From Microstegium vimineum (taxonomy: Eukaryota; Streptophyta; Magnoliopsida; Poales; Poaceae), in assembly GCA_022036555.1 (NCBI GenBank), contig CM039130.1:22842570-22906569 (forward strand): DNA of 64,000 nt. The letters run 5' to 3'. The position numbers and the translations under genes were made by a program. A model generated the notes under the pieces. That model was not told the DNA's origin. It did not search any database and saw only the letters and a program-made list of their open reading frames with translations. Below are positions 1 to 9,200 of the stretch, piece by piece (positions within the stretch are counted from its first letter, which is position 1; every line of letters starts with the position of its first letter).

Positions 1-1036
1 GAGACAGAGAAGTGTTCCCCGGGCAGCGAAGAAGGTGGTGTTGGCTGTGTTGACAAATTCGGTGCCGTTGTCTGTTTGGAAGCATTTAACGGGGAGGTTG
101 AATTGGGTTTGTGCAAGAGCTGTGAGTTGGACTAGGTGTTGGTGGACCTCAGATTTGCCTCGATGAGGAAAGACCCAACAGTAGTGACTGTAATCATCCA
201 AGCAGACTAGATAATATGAGAACCCAGATATACTAGGGATGGGAGAGGTCCAAACATCACAGTGAATTATTTCAAACGGTGCATGAGTACAAGACTGAGG
301 CACTGAAGGGTAGACGCGTGTGCTTGCCTAACTGACATGAACGGCAGAGGGAGCGGTCTACTTTATTACAGGAAACAACATGTATTTTGTGTAGATGTTC
401 TAGTGCAGCAGGGGCTGGATGGCCGAGACGCTGGTGCCACAGGGTCGACGAAACAGCCAGAAGAGCATGTGAGGAGGCACCGGCGGTCGGGGGGTTGGCA
501 GGAATGGTGTAGAGGTCACCGGTGCTATTGCAGCGATGAATCACGCGTCCCTTCTGGGTATCCTTAACAGAAAAACCAAGAGCGTCAAATTCAAGTGAGC
601 AGTGATTTTCACGGGTGAATTGACGAACGGATAAAAGATTACGAACGAGGGACGGGGCGACGAGAATGTTGTTGAGGGAGAAGTTTGCTGTGGTGGTGGG
701 TAGGATGGAGTGACCTCTAGACGTGACCGGAATGTTGGTGCCATTGCCTACTGTTATGGAGGAGGTGGAGGGGGGAAGGCGCTGGAGGAGCATACCATCG
801 GAGGACGTCATGTGGGACGAAGCGCCGGAGTCAACGACCCACGAGGGGCTGCCCTGGACAGCCATGTTCTGCAGGGCAGCAATGAGGTCGGCCGGGTCCC
901 ATGTCGGTCCGCCGGTGTTGGTGGAGGAGGCCTGGACGGGGGCGAACGCCGTGTGCGCCTGAGTGGGGGCGCCGAGCACCCCATGTTGGCGTGGGGGCTG
1001 CCATGGGTGGCTGCCACCGCCCTGGTCACGCTCCAA
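1..1036 (-). pseudogene. Copia pol fragment: protease, pre-integrase, integrase start
   Basis: The minus-strand reading has the retropepsin motif DSGASSHMT near position 820, then a GAG-pre-integrase domain (LWHQRLGHP and the CxxC of CQLGKH) down to about 300. A frameshift near 280-290 separates this from the integrase core, which continues to base 1 with HCDVW, LDDYSHYCWVF and QTDNGTEFVN; these carry the first two catalytic aspartates of the DDE triad. The third acidic residue, reverse transcriptase and RNase H lie outside the window. The domain order is diagnostic of Copia elements. The frameshift means no intact polyprotein can be made. Confidence 0.85.
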
Positions 1037-1916
1037 AGGGGGTACGACGCGCTCGCCGGGGCTGACGCGTGCGCCGGTCCAGGGATCAAAACCCCAGGGC
1101 TGGCGCTTGCTGTCGCGCCAAGTGTTGTCGCGGCGGCCGCCGTTGCCGCGCTGCTGCTGCTGCTGAACGTCGGCCGGTGGGGCACCACCAGGGGCGCTGT
1201 TGAAGGCAGCGAAGAGAGCGGAGGCAGCGCGGACCTTGTCCTCGTTCGTGAGACGCAGCTCCTTGAGGAGGAGTTGGTTCCTGGCAACGGGGAATGTGAG
1301 AGGCTCCTGGCGGCGATGTTGTCGGCGACGGATTGGTACTTCTCATTGAGGCCGCGGAGGAGGTTGAGGACGAGGTTGGGCTCGGTGATGGTCTGCCCGA
1401 CGCCGCGAAGACTGTCGGCGGCCTCCTTCATGCGCACGCAGTACTCGTCGATGGAGGAGTCTCCCTGGGTCATCGAGTGGAACTCGTGACTCAGGAAGAT
1501 GGCGCAGGGTGCCTTGTTGGCCTGGTACAGGGCGGTGATGGCCGTCCAGAGCTGGCCTTCTGCTGGTCGTCGGTCATGGCGAGATTGAGAACGGAGTCGG
1601 AGACGGTGCCGAAGATCCAGCTGCGGATGCAGAAGTCAGCCTGCACCCATGCGTCGTTGGTGGGTGTAGGGGAGACGACGGCGAGGTGCGAGAGCAGCCC
1701 GAATTCGCCGCACATGGCGTGGAAGGCTGTGGACCATTTGGTGTAGTTGGAGGGTCACAGCTCGAGGGTCATGGGGGTGTCGGTTTTCACATTGACCAGA
1801 GCGTAGGGGCAGGCGGCCGGGTTGGTGGCGTCGGCCATGGCTGGAGAGGTGGTGGCCGAGGTGGCGGCCATGGTGGCGCGGCTGTTGGGCGGCGCAGCAG
1901 GGTGGGCGGCGCTCAT
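1037..1916 (-). pseudogene. Copia gag (UBN2-type) pseudogene
   Basis: Gag begins at the minus-strand ATG at 1914-1916, 50 bp inside the primer-binding site. The N-terminal stretch is Ala/Pro-rich. It reads through NYTKWS and a Trp/Phe-rich capsid-like segment (WVQADFCIRSWIF at about 1610-1650), then DEYCVRMKEAADSLRG at about 1400-1445, all typical of the UBN2/Copia gag family. An in-frame TGA near 1760 sits where an arginine CGA is likely, and at least two frame changes follow, so the gene is broken. A Gln/Gly-rich linker leads into the protease. Confidence 0.75.
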
Positions 1917-1965
1917 GTAGAGAGCGGCGCAAGTTGAGAAGGGGAGGGAGGGCCAGGATCAGATT

Positions 1966-1978
1966 GCTCTGATTACCA
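1966..1978 (-). other. Primer-binding site of the Copia element
   Basis: On the minus strand this reads TGGTAATCAGAGC, one base longer than the plant initiator-methionine tRNA complement TGGTATCAGAGC. It directly follows the LTR end CA, as expected for minus-strand DNA priming. Confidence 0.8.
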
Positions 1979-2034
1979 TGTAGAGAGAGAGTTGGGGGCA
2001 ATCAGCCACACTCTCAATGGGAGAGGGGCGCCTG

Positions 2035-2042
2035 TATTTATA
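2035..2042 (-). promoter_or_regulatory. TATA box in Copia LTR
   Basis: CTATAAATAC on the minus strand lies about 120 bp upstream of the gag ATG, the normal place for a short Copia LTR promoter. Confidence 0.6.
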
Positions 2043-2134
2043 GGGCAGCTGCTGCTGCTCTATATGGTAGATTACAAATACAAGGATAGAGGTCAATCTC
2101 TGATCCTAATTATCCAGGCTATCTATAAATGCAA

Positions 2135-2220
2135 TATGCAATCTCCTATTGCCTAATATATGCAATCTCCTATTGCCTAATATGTCCAGGCTATCAATAT
2201 GCAATCTCCTATTGCATAAT
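2135..2220. repeat. Short tandem repeat in Copia LTR
   Basis: Three near-identical copies of about 23 bp (TATGCAATCTCCTATTGCCT core) occur at about 2135, 2158 and 2198, upstream of the LTR TATA box. Repeats here often form the U3 enhancer of Copia LTRs; that role is inference. Confidence 0.8.
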
Positions 2221-2459
2221 AGTACTGTGCAACCATTTTGCCTTGGCTTTCTCCGACCACTTTAGTTCTTGTTGTACAGCTGCTGAATGATCATTTTCAA
2301 TATTTTTTGAAGATGGTCAGTTACTGTTAGTATGTTCTCTTCACATGTTTCTTCAGATTCTATTGTGATGAATGAAGAATAAGAAATGGCCACACATCAT
2401 AATAGTGTATTTAGAACTTGAAGAGTCATGCATGTTGGACCCATTATAAATGTTTGATA

Positions 2460-2602
2460 CTCCCTCCGTTCCAAATTTTAAGTCGTTTTGGCCTTTTAAA
2501 TTCATTATGTATCTAAACATAGTGTATATCTAGAGTTCTAGACGCATAGTCAAAGCTGTGCACCTAGAAAAGCCAAAATGATTTGCAATTTTGGACAGAG
2601 AG
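2460..2602. mobile_element. Stowaway-type MITE, partly degraded
   Basis: The left end CTCCCTCCGTTCC follows a TA; the right end TTTTGGACAGAGAG is a mutated inverted copy. The size of about 143 bp and the ends fit grass Stowaway MITEs. The right TA has become CA. Confidence 0.75.
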
Positions 2603-3218
2603 CATTTGCTTTCTTTTTCCAGTGGAAGGTATGAATCCCAAATGCCACTGTAGTAATGTATTAACATACAAGTGTACTGGTCTCTACATGTCCTAATTCT
2701 GTGAGATATGAACATAGTTTTCTCTGTTTGGTGAAACATACAAGTGTGTTCTTCTCTATATGTCCTAATACTGTGAGATATGAACAGTTATCTCTGTTTA
2801 GTGATCTAGTCTTGTAGCTGGTGTGCGTATATCTTTTGTAAATAGCTGCTAAGCGGCTTTACAAAAAAAAGGGACGTCGCTGGGTTATGCTGCTTTCAGT
2901 GTTCCTGGGCAGTTCGGCCTTGGTCCTTTTTGTGCATCCTGTGTTGTGATTCTCTCGTTAATGCAATGCCTCAGGGGAGGGGTCGAGTTTTTCTGAAGAT
3001 GGAAGTTCAAGAACCAAAGCATCCATACTGACTAGCTTAACTTATCTGTGTGTCCTTTTATTAATCAGTTATACAGCTTGAGGTAATTAGCAAGCCTTTA
3101 TGAAGGTTCTAGAAATAAATATATTTTACACTAATCTAGCTTTCTAACTAATATTATGGTTTTTGACAGTTTCATGTGGGTGATACAGTTTAATCTTCTG
3201 AAAATATGATTGGCTAAC
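2603..3218. other. Non-coding stretch, probably ORP intron; possible LINE tail
   Basis: No exon-like reading frame is visible. A stretch at about 2820-2985 (T-rich, ending in 'taatgcaatgcc' followed by a purine-rich tail) resembles the 3' end of plant LINEs, but this is a weak visual match. The rest is AT-rich unique-looking DNA. Confidence 0.3.
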
Positions 3219-3679
3219 TGTCATACGCCTAATGGCACCTTCCCAGCCCACGGCCAATGGGCCAGTTGCGGCCCATGTGAGGGGCGCGAACCCAGAAACG
3301 GCAGCGGCGGCTGCCACGCTACAGTACCCGCACGTGAACAGTAACTATCAGGCAATAAACTAGGAACAGAAAGTAAATTTGGATATTAGAGTATTATTTA
3401 GAAAGGAGAATCCAATCTATAAGGATATCTTCCACAGTTACTTGGAACATAAGTTCTATAGGGACTATAAATATAGGGGGATGTAATCAATCTAATCAGG
3501 CAAGAAAAGAGCTATTTCTCCTTCCTCTATCCCTCTCCCCTCTTCTCTGTTGCAGCCGCCCCTTCTCTCCTTCTCCCTGCCGCCGCCCCCTCCTGTGCCG
3601 ACGCCCCAGCACCCCACCAAACCCTAGCCGCCCTCCTCCCTTAGCCCTACCACCTCCCACGTCCCAAGGACGTATTACA
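3219..3679 (+). repeat. 5' LTR of the small LTR element
   Basis: It runs TGTCATACGCC to GACGTATTACA. A TATA box (GACTATAAATATAGG, about 3463-3477) is followed by a C/T-rich leader. Compared with the 3' LTR it has about 53 extra bases (about 3318-3370) and lacks a 45-bp tandem duplication. Confidence 0.92.
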
Positions 3680-3681
3680 CC

Positions 3682-3693
3682 TGGTATCCAGAG
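3682..3693 (+). other. Primer-binding site of the small LTR element
   Basis: TGGTATCCAGAG starts two bases after the LTR and matches the initiator-Met tRNA complement except for one extra C. Confidence 0.8.
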
Positions 3694-3705
3694 ACCAGAC
3701 GATCC

Positions 3706-4278
3706 ATGGCTTCCACCACCGCCAACTCCATGGAGAGCATCCACGACATCACTGATAGTTGGGTAAAGATCATCGGAAACTTTCTCGCCAATCAAGTTGC
3801 AGAACAGCAGTACGTGACACCGCCACCATCAATAACTGCCGTCGCCTCTCCCTGTCCTGCACTAGCCGCTGCCCTAGCAGCGCCGCCAGCAGCAGCCCAT
3901 GCCCTTCCCCTGCCAAACGCCATCAACACCCGCGTTTAAGCAGGATTGCATCCGGATGACACCATTAACAGCCTTGACGTCGAGACCAATCACGTCATGA
4001 TCACCACCGGCCAATCCGTCTCCAACCAGAAGATGGAGGACCCTCACTCATCCGACACTTCGGAGATCGTCAACACGGCAACAAACACCTCGTCCATGAC
4101 GCCACCAGCATCAGGCACCACCGCCACGACGACACAGCAGGCGCCCCTACATCCAACACCGCAATCGGCACCCTACACCACCACAGGAACCCAACCAGTC
4201 CGCGCCACCAGATCAACCTCCACGACAACCAACCATCGCCAGATGAGTTCGTCATTGGGCACTTCATGTTTGGCATGA
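3706..4278 (+). pseudogene. Unrecognised Ala/Pro/Thr-rich frame of the small LTR element
   Basis: An ATG 12 bp after the primer-binding site opens a frame beginning MASTTANSMESIHDITD, which then becomes Ala/Pro-rich and stops at 3937-3939. The same frame resumes at 3946 and runs Thr/Ser/Pro-rich to 4278. The position is that of gag, but I see no gag domain, zinc knuckle or enzyme motif. The low-complexity composition may reflect non-coding drift. The frame upstream of the next entry is shifted by two bases, so the two may once have been one protein. Confidence 0.4.
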
Positions 4279-4664
4279 TGCTGGACTTGACAACCTCGCC
4301 ACCAACACACGCCGTCGCCACAATTTGCCGCCGAGTTCCGGTCTACTTCACGCCCAATAGTGACAACCGCGTCACCAACCTCATGGCTGCATGCATGAGG
4401 GTCTTGGGGACCATGAGAGACGCCGGTCCACACAACTACTCCTCCGGCTACATCGGCAACCTCCTTTATTGCTTCATGCTCGTTGACCACTGCACGAGGG
4501 ACAACATCATCCTCGCTGACCCAATTCAGGGGAGCCTGCGCATCTACATCGAGGCCATTCTCCGTGGGCAAGACCTCCTCTCAAACAGCGTCACCAACTG
4601 GGCTTGGTTTGAGCGCGAGGACACGCTGACCGGAGAAAGGGGGGGAGTGATGTCATACGCCTAA
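4242..4664 (+). CDS. Hypothetical protein frame inside the small LTR element
   Basis: This frame runs without a stop from about 4242 (first ATG 4266) through the end of the internal region and stops 14 bp into the 3' LTR. The product, about 130 residues, is of ordinary amino-acid composition (segments such as YFTPNSDNRV, MAACMRVLGTMRD and DHCTRDNIILADP), unlike the low-complexity frame before it. I recognise no family. It could be a captured piece of a host gene or a diverged gag. The last 30 bases overlap the polypurine tract, so the natural stop is probably lost. Expression would be as part of the ORP pre-mRNA or from the LTR. Confidence 0.4.
   Translation, partial: DEFVIGHFMFGMMLDLTTSPPTHAVATICRRVPVYFTPNSDNRVTNLMAACMRVLGTMRDAGPHNYSSGYIGNLLYCFMLVDHCTRDNIILADPIQGSLRIYIEAILRGQDLLSNSVTNWAWFEREDTLTGERGGVMSYA
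4633..4650 (+). other. Polypurine tract of the small LTR element
   Basis: GAGAAAGGGGGGGAGTGA abuts the 3' LTR and fits the plus-strand primer of an LTR element. Confidence 0.85.
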
Positions 4665-5112
4665 TGGCACCTTCCCAGCCCACGGCCAATGGGCCAGTTG
4701 TGGCCCATGTGAGGGGCGCACACACAGAAACGGCGGCGGTGGCAGCCGCCAATAGAAAGTAAATTATGATATTAGAGTATTATTTAGAAAGGAGAATCCA
4801 ATCTATAAGGATATCTTCCATAGTTATTTGGAACACAAGTCCTATAGGGACTATAAATATAGGGGGATGTAATCAATCTATCAGGCAAAAAAAGAGCTAT
4901 TGCTCCTTCCTCTATCCCTCTCCCCTCTTCTCTGTTGCAGCCGCCCCTTATCTCCTTCTCCCTGCCGCCGCCCCCTCCTGTGCCGACGCCCCAGCACCCC
5001 ACCAAACCCTAGCCGCCACCCCCTCCTGTGCCGACGCCCCAGCACCCCACCAAACCCTAGCCGCCCTCCTCCCTTAGCCCTACCACCTCCCACGTCCCAA
5101 GGACGTATTACA
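4651..5112 (+). repeat. 3' LTR of the small LTR element
   Basis: It matches the 5' LTR end to end except for a missing segment of about 53 bp and a 45-bp tandem duplication around 4970-5060 (CCCCAGCACCCCACCAAACC occurs twice). TATA box near 4850. Confidence 0.92.
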
Positions 5113-5762
5113 CTAACTATTTTATTCAACTTTTTTCTAAGTTTATATTATTCTATTAGCTGTAATCTTGTATAAAGCTTATCTCAGATGTCAGATGTGG
5201 CTTGGCAAATGTCTCTTTCAAGGAAGTGGTTCAGTCCTATGTTTTCTTGCTTTACAGTATGTAGGCATGTGGCTTGTTTTGGTTCCCATTATATGTGTCA
5301 AATTATGGTTTACGTATACCTATACCATAACAAAAGTTGTGTATTTATGTAAGGTCCTCTCATACTGTTTTCATCAGAAAAATTGTTCAAATGCTCCATT
5401 TATTACTTTATTTTTATTTACTAATTTGTGAGGCAGCAGTGAGTAGATTGATAATTTGGCTTACTTTCTTTATTTGCCTCATAACCTAAGACCATAAATA
5501 TTTAAAATTAAAATACGGGAAGAAAATTATGTCATAAGTTATTTGTTAGTCTATATCTGTTGTTACAACAATGCTAGTGAATACAAATTTTGCTTGGAGT
5601 GATACATATTTGTATGGCTTATTCCTTCGGTACACACCAAGAAGCATGCACATTTGTTTGTTCTATAGAAACTTCAAATTTTTTCGTAGAAAAGAAGGGG
5701 CGGATGGGGGGAGATTATTTTGTGTACTAAATTTATGTCCAGCTTGTTCCTAAAATTGGGGC

Positions 5763-5793
<31 letters not shown>

Positions 5794-5820
5794 ATGCCAA
5801 ATGTTCAGATTTCTATTCAG
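5113..5820. other. ORP intron remainder with T tract
   Basis: AT-rich DNA without exon signals apart from the 3' splice site. A T run of about 27 bases at 5762-5788 lies just upstream of the acceptor CTATTCAG at 5820. Confidence 0.5.
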
Positions 5821-6257
5821 TTTTATCAGGAGGAAGTACAACTGAATCAGACCCTGACACTGCAAGCCACGTGGCCGAAGTTGAAACTGAGGAAGATGAA
5901 GTTACATACTTTGATACAAGAGACTATTTATCTGCAGAGTCTTTATGGGGTGCTTCATGTCAAAGGAGGGAACTAATTGCACAAGGTTTTGGATCAGAAT
6001 ATGTTGGAGATTCTGTTACAAATACTGTCAAAACTACTAAATATCCCTTTGTGCTACGTAGGGATAAGCTACCGGAGCCTAAGGAAAAAGAGAAGCATAT
6101 AGGATTGTGGTCAATAATTAGAGAAAATATAGGGAAAGACCTCTCAGGTGTTTGTCTACCTGTTTATTTCAACGAGCCTCTTTCTTCTTTACAAAAATGT
6201 TTTGAAGATTTGGAGTACTCTTACTTGGTTGACCATGCACTACAATGGGGAAAACAG
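5821..6257 (+). CDS. ORP exon (start of ORD domain)
   Basis: Acceptor CTATTCAG, donor CAG|GTAGAG. An acidic linker (EVETEEDEVTYFDTRD) precedes the ORD proper, which starts at GLWSIIREN. The exon starts inside a codon and ends on a codon boundary. The previous exon is not in the window. Confidence 0.9.
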
Positions 6258-9200
6258 GTAGAGTAACAAGTCATTCCATCACTCTCTTTAAAAGATTAAT
6301 TATGTGAGATTCTATTTCGATGTTTCTTTATGGTTCCATTTTAATTTTCTTTGTAAGATCTTCCATATATTTCAACTGCTTAATCAAACATTTTGGGAGT
6401 CTTTAGAAAAAAAATTGATATTGGTCAAAATTTAACTAGTTGTGCATGGCCAAGGTTTTTTTAGTGAAATATCGGACTGCAATATATGTTTTATGTATGA
6501 CACTTCAAGTAACTAAATTTGGTCCACGTAAAAAAACTTTGTATTTGAATCCTTGTTTGCTTGCCCCATCCTGGTCTCCTGGCCAACCGAGAATTTTTAG
6601 GCCTGGATTGGGCTGAAATTCCTACCAGTTTTGGTTCATCCAAACAAGTTTTGTAAGCGTGTTGAACAATTGTAAAAAGGCAATGTTTGGTATGAATAAT
6701 TTACTGTTTTGAACTGTGTGGTCATCTAGTGTTATCTCTATCCTCCAAACTCATTGCACAAGCTGTTTAAATTTCTGATATCTTTAGAGACGAGAATCTC
6801 TGTGTAGCATGAAATCCATAGGAGAATCCAACGCCCCCTCCCCTCCCCACAAAAAAAAATTGATACACTGATTAAAAACAAAAACCTCATATCCAATTTC
6901 CTTTCGGTTCTTCTCTTGGTACATTTTTGGCATGCAATATGCTTTCCTTTAGGAAAGAAGTTAGTTTGGGAGCGAATTTAGGCTGGGTTATCCCATGCCA
7001 AATCACAGGTCTAAGGTCTGGCTATGGGCTATGGTTGTCACTTTGTATGGGTGGGGCAGGGGTTTGGGGATTTTTTTGACCTGCATGAGAAGATCTTCTT
7101 AGCAAATTGCCCAGGGGCTGTCTTACCCCCGCAGGTTGAGTTTTGTAATCTTCACCCTAATTTGAGTGCTATGCTTCTCTTCCTATCAATGCTTTATGTT
7201 TTGCAATGCAATGATCCTTGGTAAATACAATGTAGGGTGACAGCTTAATGAGGATACTTCATGTAGCAGCATTTGCAGTATCAGGTTATGCTTCAACGGA
7301 AGGTCGGCAATGCAAACCCTTCAATCCCCTACTGGGGGAAACATATGAAGCTGACTATCCAGATAAAGGACTCCGTTTTTTCTCTGAAAAGGTTGCAAAG
7401 CTGTTCGAACTATGAACTAGTTTTTACTCCGTTCTGAAATACTTGTCATAGGATAGGACACCATGCACACAGTCTGACAAAGTAAGACTTTCAGGAAAAA
7501 GAAAATGTGAAATGACCATCCATTACCCCTATTAAATGTAATTGTAGAACATGCAAGTTTAATTCTTAGTTCCTGTCTCCTGAACATTTAATTAGGGGTA
7601 GAGTGGAAATACAGCAATAACAACACACTTGGTATCATTGTCAGACAAGTATTATGAAATGATTTCTTCCAAGGCCATGGACAAGTATTGTAGAAAACAG
7701 CATTGATTTTGTTTGTATGTTGCATGTTTTTAGTAGTAATAACCTATAGCGTTCACTGAAGTTATTTGATTAAGAAGGTATTCACATGAATTGGTTAGAA
7801 AAACGTGGTTGTGACAAGAACTAATATTTATTTCAGGTCAGTCATCACCCAATGGTTGTTGCATGCCACTGTGACGGTAGGGGTTGGAGATTCTGGGGTG
7901 CTTCCAATCTGAAAGGGAAGTTCTGGGGACGATCCATTCAGCTTGACCCAATAGGCGTTCTTAGCCTCCAATTTGATGACGGAGAAACATTTCAGTGGAG
8001 TAAAGTGACTACTTCCATTTACAATATCATAATTGGCAAAATTTACTGTGACCATTATGGCACAATGCGCATCAATGGAAGTGGCCAGTACTCCTGCAAG
8101 CTTAAATTTAAAGAGCAGTCAATTATAGATCGCAATCCACACCAGGTAACTCAGTAACTTGAAACTTCAACATGCGTGCTAGGAACTGTTCAAAGGAAAC
8201 CTTCTGCTTTGAAAAATAAGGGCAAATATTTTATTATAATAGAGCAGCACTTCATTCCTACATTCTCTGGTCCAAAGTCTTTTATTCTTTTATTAACCTC
8301 TAGTACCTCACATAGCATCATACCGCAGTTTATAAAAACATGTGCCAAAGAAGGTGTATTTTTGCTTTATTTTTTACAATGTCTTTGCCTGTGCATTGCA
8401 AGGGGAGCCAAAAACCAATATTTTCCAAGAAAAATTCATATCATGCTAATTTAGGATCCATATTGCACAACTAAACCTCATGGTTTCTGACTGAGATTTC
8501 CCAAAAAGATACCTCTCCTGCGTGTTCGGGAAAAATCGAGATAAAGAAAGAACTCCCACCTGAACTTGTAATACGTCCTTAGACGTATGGGGGTGTTGCG
8601 GCGGCTGCTGGGCAGGAGGAGGCTGGCGCAGGGGAGGTGCAGGGCAGGGAGGCGGCGGCAAGCTGAGAGAGAGAGAGACGGATGTAATACGTCCTTGGAC
8701 GTATGGGGGTGTTGGGGGTGGCTGCTGGGCAGGGGGCTGGCGCAGGGGCTGGTGCAGGGAGGCAGAGGGGCGGCGGCAAGCTGAGAGAGGCGCAGGGAGA
8801 AGGAGAAGAGAGGCTGCTGCAACAGAGAAGAGAGGAGAGGGATAGAGGAAGGAGCAATAGCTCTTTTCTTGCTTAATCTCAATAGAGTACATCTCCCCTA
8901 TATTTATAGTCCCTAATGGACTTGACTCCCGAGCAACTTACTAGGGGTTTCCTTATAGATTGGATCCCTCTTTCCTAATCTCTTTATCCTTTCCTTTATT
9001 CAATTCCCCTTCCAATCTTATTCTTTCTATTCCTATTGGGTCCTCTTTCCATTCTAATCCTTTCCCTATTCTAACTATCCTTACCTTTATTCAATTCCCC
9101 TTCCTAACAAACCAATCCTATTCTTTCTATTCCTAATTTATTGCCTAAAGGTTACTGTTCACGCGCGTTACTGTTCACGTGACACTGTAGCGGCTGTTCA

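Larger units (their letters stand above)
1..2231 (-). mobile_element. Copia LTR retrotransposon, 5' part, decayed
   Basis: A Copia-order element reads on the minus strand: 5' LTR (about 1979-2231), primer-binding site, gag, protease, pre-integrase and the start of integrase, then the window edge. The gene order protease before integrase, with reverse transcriptase not yet reached, identifies Copia. Several frame breaks make it non-coding today. The upper LTR limit is inferred because the matching target duplication would lie outside the window. It probably sits in an upstream intron of the ORP gene. Confidence 0.85.
1979..2231 (-). repeat. 5' LTR of the Copia element
   Basis: The LTR ends CA next to the primer-binding site. 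It holds a TATA box (2035-2042, CTATAAATAC on the minus strand) about 55 bp from its 3' end, and an upstream tandem repeat. The outer limit is the most likely TG start, but a second TG lies near 2278, so the length (about 250 bp) is uncertain. Confidence 0.65.
3219..5112 (+). mobile_element. Complete small non-autonomous LTR retrotransposon
   Basis: Two near-identical LTRs (3219-3679 and 4651-5112), a primer-binding site, a 971-bp internal region and a polypurine tract are all present, flanked by a perfect 5-bp duplication CTAAC at 3214-3218 and 5113-5117. No protease, reverse transcriptase or integrase is encoded, so it depended on another element for movement. It sits in an ORP intron in the sense direction. 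A related longer solo LTR lies at 8567-9391. Confidence 0.93.

Noticed and set aside
2280..3218. Search for an upstream ORP exon encoding PH-domain or coiled-coil residues
   Set aside because: No frame with ORP-like residues between acceptor and donor sites could be seen.
8495..8532. 'cctctcctgcgtgttcgggaaaaa' resembling a LINE 3' tail
   Set aside because: Too short and no body sequence; could be chance next to the solo LTR.
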